Shown in pieces: positions 7,253-14,042 of a stretch of 50,544 nucleotides of DNA. The DNA lies in assembly GCA_017448185.1 (NCBI GenBank), contig JAFSLX010000068.1:1-50544 (forward strand), read 5' to 3'. The notes beneath the pieces are model-generated. The model had not been told where the DNA came from and did not search any database. It worked only from the letters and a program-made list of their open reading frames with translations. Numbering within the stretch: the first letter of the stretch is position 1; the number at the start of each line of letters is the position of its first letter. A program made the position numbers and the translations under genes. Origin of the DNA: Bacteroidales bacterium (GTDB taxonomy: Bacteria > Bacteroidota > Bacteroidia > Bacteroidales > P3).

Positions 7253-8860
7253 TTACTTCGTGGTTTTGAGGCTGACGAAGGAGGTGCGGCCGGTGAAGGT
7301 GGCGATATAGGTGCCATGCGGCAACCCTGCGAGGCTGGTGGAGGTGTTGCTGTTCACGGTCATGCTGCGGAGTACCTTGCCGTCGACCGAGTAGATGTTG
7401 AGCACACCGGACTCCTGTCCATTTGCGAAGGTCAGCACAATGTTGTCCCCGCTACGCGTAAGGGTGGCGGAGGGAGTGTTGTCGACGGAAGCTATGCCGG
7501 TATATCCACGCAGGGCGGCGTATTCGTTGCGGGCGGCGGCGGCCAGCGTCTGGAATTCCGGCTCGCGCTGCATGCGGACGAAGGTGTAGGAGGCCAGCAG
7601 ACGTGCGGCCTGCACGTCGGAGGCCCAATGGTAGCCTGCGATGACGCGACTGTAGCCGTACTCAAAGCCGCGCTCGAGGATGGCGTTCATGCTGTCGGGG
7701 GTCAGCTGCACCATGGCCAGCGCCATTCCCCATCCCAGGGTGGAATGGGTGGAGGGGTAGGACGAGTCGGTGGACTCTTCTTCCTCCTCCTCGGGAATCA
7801 TCGATCCGTCGCCCAGCTGGGCGTAGGGACGGCGGCGGAAGCCGCTGTTCTTCAGGCGTCGCGACTCGGTGCGCAGCGTCGTGTACACATGGGTCAGATA
7901 GGCCGTGATGTTGGGCGCCACGGTGGTGTCGAGCGGCATATCGAGACAGTCGGAGAACTGGTTCAAGAAATCTTCCACATGTTTCGAATGGTCGATCAAG
8001 GCCTGCGTGCCGCGCGGGGTGTCGCGCAGGCTTCGGGCAAGCCAGTGAGCGGCTACGTCGCCCTGGTAGCGGTAGGATGCCGTGTCGATGGGTGGCGGCA
8101 GGATGCGGCGACTGTTGGGATAGGGCACGTTGGCCGGTGCTGTGCCGTGCCACAGCAGGTATTCGGTACGTGCGGCGGCGAGGTCGGAACGGTATTCGGG
8201 ACTTGCCTGCAGGCGAGCCACACAGCTGCTGGCCGCCAGACGGGCTGCGTCGACGTCGCTCTGCCAATGGGCACCCACGATGACACGGCTCTCGCCGTAT
8301 TCCCATCCGCGACGCAGGATGGTGTCCTGCTGCTCGGGTGCCATCTGTGCCAGTATCAGCGCCGTGGTCCACCCCAGCGAGGTATGGCCCGACGGATAGG
8401 AACCATTGCCGCGCAGGTGCTCCTCGTCGTCGAAGGCACCGGCCACATGCTCGTTCATGCGGGCAAACGGGCGGATACGCATATACCGCGCTTTGGCCCT
8501 GTCGACGGCCTGTGCTGCGGTCTTCTGGCCGCGCGACACCAGCCGGTAGATGGCCGGTGTGGCCTCCTTGCTGATGGTGAAGCCCATGGCTTCGCTATAG
8601 ATCTGGCACATGCGGCTGACGCTGTATTCCGACTCCCAGCTGGCACGCTGGCCGCGTGGCGTGGCACGCATCGACTTCCCCCATATCCACTGCTGGAAGT
8701 CGTCGATAAAGAGCATGCTGCTGGTGTCGGGCGGTGCCGGCAGGTAGACGCCAGCGTCGGGCATCAGGTTGTCAAGATAGTAGGGTACGGTGTCCAGGTC
8801 TTGGGCCGTGAGGTTCATGCACAACGTGCATACAACAAAAGCCAGTAGAGTTTTCTTCAT
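7253..8860 (-). CDS. Secreted tandem PAP2/class-A acid phosphatase with T9SS tail
   Basis: The 535-residue protein has a signal peptide (KKTLLAFVVCTLCMNLTAQ) and two copies of the PAP2 phosphatase motif set. Domain 1: K123-x6-R130P131, PSGHT at 156-160, and SR191-192 with H198 and D202. Domain 2: K337-x6-R344P345, PSTHS at 369-373, and SR404-405 with H411 and D415. In domain 2 the usual Gly of PSGH is Thr. An acidic EEEEEES stretch precedes the second PSTH motif. The last 70 residues (LNIYSVDGKVLRSM, LPHGTYIATF) are a T9SS sorting domain. It probably removes phosphate from organic phosphates outside the cell. It reads away from its own promoter at 8938-8969. Confidence 0.88.
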   Translation of the reverse strand: MKKTLLAFVVCTLCMNLTAQDLDTVPYYLDNLMPDAGVYLPAPPDTSSMLFIDDFQQWIWGKSMRATPRGQRASWESEYSVSRMCQIYSEAMGFTISKEATPAIYRLVSRGQKTAAQAVDRAKARYMRIRPFARMNEHVAGAFDDEEHLRGNGSYPSGHTSLGWTTALILAQMAPEQQDTILRRGWEYGESRVIVGAHWQSDVDAARLAASSCVARLQASPEYRSDLAAARTEYLLWHGTAPANVPYPNSRRILPPPIDTASYRYQGDVAAHWLARSLRDTPRGTQALIDHSKHVEDFLNQFSDCLDMPLDTTVAPNITAYLTHVYTTLRTESRRLKNSGFRRRPYAQLGDGSMIPEEEEEESTDSSYPSTHSTLGWGMALAMVQLTPDSMNAILERGFEYGYSRVIAGYHWASDVQAARLLASYTFVRMQREPEFQTLAAAARNEYAALRGYTGIASVDNTPSATLTRSGDNIVLTFANGQESGVLNIYSVDGKVLRSMTVNSNTSTSLAGLPHGTYIATFTGRTSFVSLKTTK

Positions 8861-8937
8861 TGTTCTATTGTTTGGATAGTATTGTTTATATTCAGTCTCC
8901 TCAGCGTTTCGCCATTCTGTCTCAACTATTCAGGGTG

Positions 8938-8969
8938 CAAAAATACCACTTTTCGACGGATTGGCCAAA
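8938..8969 (-). promoter_or_regulatory. Promoter for the tandem PAP2 gene
   Basis: On the minus strand TTTG (8969-8966) and TATTTTTG (8945-8938) are separated by 20 nt, a full match to the Bacteroidota consensus. This leaves a leader of about 70 nt before the ATG at 8860. Confidence 0.75.
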
Positions 8970-9107
8970 TCTTTTATATCCTAATTGCGAAAGCCTTGGT
9001 TATCAGCCGAGCCGACGGCACACCACTGAATGGGAACACCACCCACCGAATGCCCTGCCGCGACGAGTAGCGGGACAATAATTTGCAGCATTACAAGTTA
9101 TCCTGTC

Positions 9108-9425
9108 ATGGTGAATGCAGCTGCACAGCCGAGCGAGGCCACCCTTCGTGCCGAGGTCTATGACATCGTCCGCCAGATTCCGTGCGGGCGAGTGCTCACC
9201 TATGGCCGTATTGCCGCCTTATGCGGCTGGCCCAATCATGCGCGCCTGGTGGGCCGCATCATGCGTGGAGCCCCCGATGCCGACCTCCCCTGCCACCGCG
9301 TCGTCAACGCCTCCGGCCGTCTCGCCCCGCACTATCTCGAGCAGACTTCGCTGCTGGAATCTGAAGGTGTCCACCTCACCCCTTCTGGCAAGGTGCCTTT
9401 GAAAGAATACCTGTGGAATCTTTAA
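9108..9425 (+). CDS. MGMT-family DNA methyltransferase domain protein (Cys retained)
   Basis: The protein is just the C-terminal DNA-binding/active-site domain of O6-alkylguanine-DNA alkyltransferases (105 residues). It has RQIPCGRVLTYGRIA, VGRIMRGAP and the active-site motif LPCHRVVNASGRL. Cys62 is present; the alkyltransferase-like (ATL) proteins of similar length carry Trp there. It could therefore be a true suicide alkyltransferase, or an ATL-like damage flag that kept its Cys. I chose the ATG at 9108, since upstream in-frame sequence has no family similarity. The stop overlaps the stop of the convergent vsr copy 2 by 4 bp. Confidence 0.85.
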   Translation: MVNAAAQPSEATLRAEVYDIVRQIPCGRVLTYGRIAALCGWPNHARLVGRIMRGAPDADLPCHRVVNASGRLAPHYLEQTSLLESEGVHLTPSGKVPLKEYLWNL

Positions 9426-9967
9426 TCCTCGGCGGCCATAGGCAACTGGCCCTCTTCTTCTGTGGTGTAAGGAACCGGTTTGTGGCGGTAGGGTAACAGA
9501 ATATTATCTTCGAGCAGCACCGCCACCTCGCGCATCGTGTGCTCCAACTTCTTCGGCGTCAGCTGGCATTCCCACACCACAATCACCTGCCATCCGTTCT
9601 CCTGAAGCACACGGTAGTTCTCCCTGTCGCGCTCCTGGTTGCGGCGGATTTTGGCGACCCAGAACTCCCTGTTCGTCGTCGGAATCTTGCAGCACGCCGA
9701 ATTCTCCACACACTCACGCATTAACGCATTCCCACATTTACTCATTCTCACACCGTGTCCATGCCAAAAACAGCCGTTCACGAATATCGCCGTCCGGTAG
9801 CTCCGCAGCACGATGTCTAGCTTCCCAGGCACACTCTTGACGTTCAATCTATACCGATACCCATGACTCCACAGCCACCGCCGCACCTTCAGTTCCGGCT
9901 TCGTCCCCTTGCTGTGTATCTGCGACATACACCTATGCCGCTGCTCCGCTGTCATCGTGTCGGTCAT
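9422..9967 (-). CDS. vsr: Very short patch repair endonuclease (copy 2)
   Basis: This 181-residue paralogue of the vsr at 5784-6353 shares the signatures MTAEQRHRCMSQIHSKGTKP, the PGKLDIVLRSYRTAIFVNGC segment, FWHGHG, ACCKIPTTNREFWVAKIRR and WECQLTPKKLEHTMREVA. Most codons are conserved, but synonymous and some replacement changes show that the duplication is not recent. The variable insert after FWHGHG differs entirely from copy 1. Here its DNA (about 9708-9735) carries the CGCATTAACGCATT microrepeat. The role is repair of T:G mismatches from m5C deamination, which fits a genome region with several cytosine methyltransferases. Confidence 0.92.
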   Translation of the reverse strand: MTDTMTAEQRHRCMSQIHSKGTKPELKVRRWLWSHGYRYRLNVKSVPGKLDIVLRSYRTAIFVNGCFWHGHGVRMSKCGNALMRECVENSACCKIPTTNREFWVAKIRRNQERDRENYRVLQENGWQVIVVWECQLTPKKLEHTMREVAVLLEDNILLPYRHKPVPYTTEEEGQLPMAAED

Positions 9968-9979
9968 AGGAAGAAAAAG

Positions 9980-11299
9980 TCAGATTATACTCCCCGCCTC
10001 CCCCAGCAGGAATGGGATAACACCCATGTACATGATGCCGTCCTCGTCTGTCCAGGGTTTCGAGTTGCCGTCCACGATGACAATCTTGCGGAAGAAGTCG
10101 CCCGAGTTCCTCAACGAGAAGGTCTCTTGATTCTTCTTTGTTTCGGTGTCCACATTCAGCGCCGACTGGATGTACACCTTATCGCGCCCCGTGTTGACGA
10201 TGAAGTCAATCTCGTATTGCGACTGCTGCCTTTTGCCGTCCTTCACGAGGGTCAGCTCCACCACCCCCACATCCACGCTGTATCCTCTGCGGACGAGTTC
10301 GATGAAGATTATGTTCTCCATCAGGTGCGATTTCTCCTGTTGGCGAAAGTTCAGCCTGGCGTTGCGCAACCCAGTGTCCATCGAATAATATTTCAGTGTG
10401 TTCTCGAAGTATCGCTTCCCCTTGATGTCGTACCGCTGTGCGCTCACAAAGAGATAGGCCTCTTCCAGGTAATCCAGATAGTTCTTGATGGTATTATCTG
10501 AGGTACTGCGTTTCATCAGCGTGCCCGCTGCATTGGCCAGGTTGTGCGGGTTGGTCAGCGACCCCACCGCCGACGACAGCGCGTCAATCAGAGCTTCTAG
10601 CACCTCGTCGTCCTTCAGTTTGTAGCGCTCCACGATGTCCTTAATGTAAACCCGTTTGTGGAGCCCCTTTAGGTACTTGCGCTTCTCCGTCTCGTCCTTC
10701 TCCATCACTGCCAGTGGCATCCCGCCGTAGGTCAGGTATTCTTCCAGTGCATCCGCCTTCTCCATTCCCGACACAGGGTAAAACTCCTTGAAAGACAGTG
10801 GGTAGATTTTTATCTCAGACCCTCGGTCGCGGAAGTTGGTCACAATGTCCTTCGAAAGCATCTTCGAGTTCGAGCCGGTGACATAGATGTCGAGGTTCTT
10901 GTGCGCCATCAGATCGTTCAATATGTCGTAGAAGGTGGTGTAAAGCAGTTCGCGATCCTCTTTGGGCACCAGCCGTTCGTCCACATCCTTGTTTTTCACC
11001 TTGTACGACAGCTGGATTTCGTCGATGAACACATAGTAGCGCTTCTCGTCGTTATTCGTCTTGCGGAGCACATAGTCGTACAACTCGTTGGGATTCCTGT
11101 ACTTTGTATGCGCCTTCTTGTCCAGCGCCAGTTCTACGAAGCAATCCTTCTCCACCCCTTCGTTCAGCAGGTAATCCTTGTAGAGGTTGAAAAGCAGGAA
11201 CGACTTACCGCAGCGACGAATGCCGGTGACAATCTTCACCTTCCCATTCCATCTTTTACTCAGCAACTCACTGATATATTGCTCTCTTAGTATTATCAT
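9980..11299 (-). CDS. AAA ATPase with DUF4143 C-terminal domain
   Basis: The 439-residue protein has a Walker A motif GIRRCGKS at residues 26-33 and a Walker B YYVFIDEIQ near residue 90. A sensor region with DIYVTGSNSKMLS follows, then IKIYPLSFKEFYPV and YGGMPLAV. The C-terminal DUF4143 half resembles a nuclease-like fold (IDFIVNTGRDKVYIQS). Such ATPases are common, often multi-copy, accessory genes of Bacteroidota. Their function is not established, and a defence or mobile-element role has been suggested for some. It stands alone, with its own promoter at 11363-11393, just before the spacer that precedes the restriction-modification operon. Confidence 0.88.
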   Translation of the reverse strand: MIILREQYISELLSKRWNGKVKIVTGIRRCGKSFLLFNLYKDYLLNEGVEKDCFVELALDKKAHTKYRNPNELYDYVLRKTNNDEKRYYVFIDEIQLSYKVKNKDVDERLVPKEDRELLYTTFYDILNDLMAHKNLDIYVTGSNSKMLSKDIVTNFRDRGSEIKIYPLSFKEFYPVSGMEKADALEEYLTYGGMPLAVMEKDETEKRKYLKGLHKRVYIKDIVERYKLKDDEVLEALIDALSSAVGSLTNPHNLANAAGTLMKRSTSDNTIKNYLDYLEEAYLFVSAQRYDIKGKRYFENTLKYYSMDTGLRNARLNFRQQEKSHLMENIIFIELVRRGYSVDVGVVELTLVKDGKRQQSQYEIDFIVNTGRDKVYIQSALNVDTETKKNQETFSLRNSGDFFRKIVIVDGNSKPWTDEDGIMYMGVIPFLLGEAGSII

Positions 11300-11362
11300 T
11301 GTCTTATGTCTTACCTAATTCTACTGAAAAAAAAGTAGCATCATTCGACCTTTTTTGCAGTG

Positions 11363-11393
11363 CAAAAATACAAACATTTTTCAAACCGACAAA
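11363..11393 (-). promoter_or_regulatory. Promoter for the DUF4143 ATPase
   Basis: On the minus strand TTTG (11393-11390) and TATTTTTG (11370-11363) are separated by 19 nt. The leader before the ATG at 11299 is about 55-60 nt. Confidence 0.75.
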
Positions 11394-11489
11394 ATAAAAC
11401 TTATTTCAGCATACATCTTCTGCCAAACCAGCTTCGTTTTCGTTGTTATACATCTTACCTCTGACATCATCTCTCTGCACAAACACAGA

Positions 11490-11523
11490 CGTGCCGCTGC
11501 TCGGGTGTCATCGTGTCGGTCAT
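11490..11523 (-). pseudogene. Remnant of a third vsr gene (first 11 codons)
   Basis: From ATG at 11523-11521 the sequence reads MTDTMTPEQRH and then loses all similarity, ending at a stop eight codons later. Over this stretch the DNA differs from vsr copy 1 at one position and from copy 2 at two. Nothing of the catalytic core is left. It shows that a vsr gene once began here, next to the present end of the restriction-modification operon, and was later deleted. Confidence 0.7.
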
Positions 11524-11580
11524 AAGATAATGAATTTGATATTCATTATTGACAATGAAATTGTTTGATTCTGCTTGTCC

Positions 11581-11777
11581 AGCAAATTACCAGCAAATTA
11601 AAAGTATTATTCTTAACATTGTATTTCAGCACATTACGCCTATTGGTTTGGAGTCGACTCATATCTCCGGCAAATTACCAGCAAATTAGAATGTATTTTA
11701 CCTAATCTTGTTTACCAACGCATTACATACATTTGACCGAAATCGCATCATGCCTCTGGCAAATTACAGGCAAATTA
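11581..11777. repeat. Three copies of GCAAATTACCAGCAAATTA in an 88-bp tandem array
   Basis: The 20-bp motif occurs at 11581-11600, 11669-11688 and 11758-11777, spaced 88 and 89 bp. The motif is itself a direct repeat of GCAAATTA. Sequence between motifs is partly alike (for example CAGCACATTAC and CAACGCATTAC about 46 bp into each unit), so this is a decayed 88-bp tandem repeat. The third copy supplies the stop codon of the McrC-like gene. Confidence 0.7.
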
Positions 11778-14042
11778 AACGGCCCCCTTATGGGACAATT
11801 GTTCTGGTAGTTCATTTTGATTGACATTATTCATTAATTCTTCCCAGGTGGCGAACCATGGGGCTGTGGTTTGCTTGCCTCGAGCGAGGGTGGAGAGATT
11901 GTTGTAGTCTTTTGATTGTGTGGTATCGAAAGTGTAGACAAGATAGTAGTCATGACCGAGAGTCTCGAAGCCTTTCTTTTTCAGGGTTTCTTTCGACATG
12001 AAACGAGGACCTATGCTTTTTAGTTTGAACAAGGTGCCGTTTATGCCATTGTGCAGCATTACATAACGGGCATTCAATGCCTTTGGCGGTAGCACTATGG
12101 CGCCAGCATCCTCACCTGTACGCAGGTAACACAGGCCAAGTTCTTTCATCTTGGCCATCTTCTCTTGGTTGGCAAAGTTGACCAGCACCACGTCGTCGGG
12201 GTCTTGGTAATCAAGTCCGTGCTGCGGAGCCACTTTTTTATACAAGTAGTTCTGCATCCGTCTACGGTTGAGCCACTCCTCAATTTGAGCCCGCAGCATC
12301 TGTTCGCTGTCGCTGGGGTTGATGAGGATATCCTCCGAGGGCCTAAGAGGGAAGGCACCAATACCGATTTCTCTTATTGATTTATAATAGTGTGACTGCT
12401 CGAATTCTTCCTTTGTATAACTGCCTGGGAAGAGCACGTAGCCTCCAATGACCTCGCGTTTGGGTTTCTGGTTGTTGGGGTCAATATAGTATATGGCATC
12501 ACGATATCGGTGCATTTGGTCGATGGCATCCGTTGGAGGCACGTCCAGGTCGTCAATACGGCTGTCGTTGATGCGGTATTTTGCATCAAACAAGAAGGTA
12601 TACTGTATGCCTTTCTGTCGTTTGGTCAGACGTAGTACAATGTCGGGACGCTGCTGGGTGGTGAAGGTTGTGGTGCCACTGATGGCCGACTCCACCTTCC
12701 CGTTGTCTTCTTTCACAGGGGCATTGTACATCACCGAGGCCAGTTCCACGTTGTCGTCGGTCTTCAGGAAAGTCACCTCGGAGTGCGTACCCCAGCTGAG
12801 GTCCCTGACGAACTGTGGAGTCAGCTTGCTTCCTTTGTATTGGGCTGCCGCTCGGTCTTTCAGTATATCGGCAACAATGTTTTTCACTTTCAAGAAACAC
12901 CAGATCTCGTAAAGCGTGGCGATGTCCTTAGTCTCCAGTTTATTCACGCCCTCTTCCAGTTCGTAGCCGCACATCAGTTCTATCCATTTCTGATAGATGG
13001 TGCGGTAATGTGTCGATTTCTTCATCACGAGCGACTCCTGCGAGAAGCCCTTGAATGTTCCAATAGTGCGGAAGAATGGATGGCTGTTCAGGCGATGCAG
13101 CTCCTCACTCATTTCGGTCAGCTGCGACTCCAGCCGCTTTGACCTTGAGACGGTATTTCGTATATGCTGACTTACAATAGAGAACCGTTGCAGCGTCTCT
13201 CGCATAACGAATTTCAGGAAGCGGTTCTCTATGGTGTCGTTGGTGTGGCACAATTCGCGTGTGCGGTAGCGGTGGCTCGGGTCGTTCTCAAACTCGCGAT
13301 ATTCGTTTTCAAGTTCGTTGTCGAGCCATCGTAGCCTATCGGCGCGTTCATAAGCGAAACGCTCCTGTAGCTTTCTTTTGGGAGAGTTGATAATCTGACG
13401 ACAGGCTCGGGTGATGTCAGAGAAGCACGACTGGAATATCTGCCACCATATCAGGTCGGTCGAGTCACCTGCTTGCGTACGGAAGTTCAGATAGGTCTCG
13501 CGCATAAAGGCAAACGAGAGCATACTGTATTCCTGCTCGATGTCACGGATAATCCACTTCATATCCGAACGGTAATCCATCTTGTAGCTCAGCACCTCGG
13601 TGGAGAAGCGCAGACTTTTTGGCTTGCCATCTTTGCAGTAATCCAGGCAGATGTCGGTCTTGCCCACCTGGTTGCCGAAGGTGACAGCACCAAACAGCAG
13701 GTTCTTGTCGCTGCTCAACTGATGGTCTTTCGTTACATTGGAGAACCGCAGCGACATATCGCTCACGCCGTCGCTGCCTTTTATAAGGATAGGATAATGT
13801 GTGTTCTCAAAGAAGACGGCCTCGCGCCTGAGTTGCTGCAAGCTGCTTTCGTGACCAGCGAAAGCAAAGTGGGTACCGGGCTGTGTGGTGATGAATTCCG
13901 CCGTCAGTTTCTCGTCGCCCCGCTGCACACGGAGGTTCTCCACAGCCTTCCTTATGCGGTCAAGTGTCATGTCGCACGAGAAGCGGAGGCGGACATCATC
14001 GTTCCATACCTCGAAATTGAATATGTTGCCGTCGGTCGACAT
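11775..14042 (-). CDS. McrC-like restriction subunit, DUF2357 + PD-(D/E)XK nuclease (R2 of a LlaJI-type system)
   Basis: The 755-residue protein has a DUF2357-like N-terminal and middle region with long helices. A C-terminal nuclease domain carries P466-D467 (QRPDIVL) followed by D486-A-K488 (FLFDAKY), the PD-(D/E)XK signature. It starts on the TGATG junction with the upstream McrB-like gene, so the two are translationally coupled and probably form one complex. In McrBC-type enzymes the AAA+ partner drives translocation and McrC cuts. In LlaJI, R2 is the McrC homologue of a methylation-blocked rather than methylation-dependent enzyme, and that role fits this context. By eye its DNA is GC-richer than the methyltransferase genes upstream. 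Confidence 0.85.
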   Translation of the reverse strand: MSTDGNIFNFEVWNDDVRLRFSCDMTLDRIRKAVENLRVQRGDEKLTAEFITTQPGTHFAFAGHESSLQQLRREAVFFENTHYPILIKGSDGVSDMSLRFSNVTKDHQLSSDKNLLFGAVTFGNQVGKTDICLDYCKDGKPKSLRFSTEVLSYKMDYRSDMKWIIRDIEQEYSMLSFAFMRETYLNFRTQAGDSTDLIWWQIFQSCFSDITRACRQIINSPKRKLQERFAYERADRLRWLDNELENEYREFENDPSHRYRTRELCHTNDTIENRFLKFVMRETLQRFSIVSQHIRNTVSRSKRLESQLTEMSEELHRLNSHPFFRTIGTFKGFSQESLVMKKSTHYRTIYQKWIELMCGYELEEGVNKLETKDIATLYEIWCFLKVKNIVADILKDRAAAQYKGSKLTPQFVRDLSWGTHSEVTFLKTDDNVELASVMYNAPVKEDNGKVESAISGTTTFTTQQRPDIVLRLTKRQKGIQYTFLFDAKYRINDSRIDDLDVPPTDAIDQMHRYRDAIYYIDPNNQKPKREVIGGYVLFPGSYTKEEFEQSHYYKSIREIGIGAFPLRPSEDILINPSDSEQMLRAQIEEWLNRRRMQNYLYKKVAPQHGLDYQDPDDVVLVNFANQEKMAKMKELGLCYLRTGEDAGAIVLPPKALNARYVMLHNGINGTLFKLKSIGPRFMSKETLKKKGFETLGHDYYLVYTFDTTQSKDYNNLSTLARGKQTTAPWFATWEELMNNVNQNELPEQLSHKGAV

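Larger units (their letters stand above)
11300..11774. other. 475-bp spacer with promoter, vsr remnant and tandem repeat
   Basis: This spacer separates the DUF4143 gene from the end of the McrC-like gene. It holds the DUF4143 promoter, a 34-bp vsr 5' fragment and a degenerate 88-bp tandem repeat, each listed separately. No other gene or RNA was recognised. No intrinsic terminator for the long upstream operon is visible. Confidence 0.6.

Noticed and set aside
7211-8848. 545-codon plus-strand frame opposite the tandem PAP2 gene
   Set aside because: The minus-strand frame carries duplicated phosphatase motifs, a signal peptide and a promoter; the plus-strand frame has none.
11581-11777. Possible CRISPR array (three 20-bp repeats at regular 88-bp steps)
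   Set aside because: Spacers of about 68 bp that resemble each other, repeats that are internally repetitive, no cas genes; it is a decayed tandem repeat.
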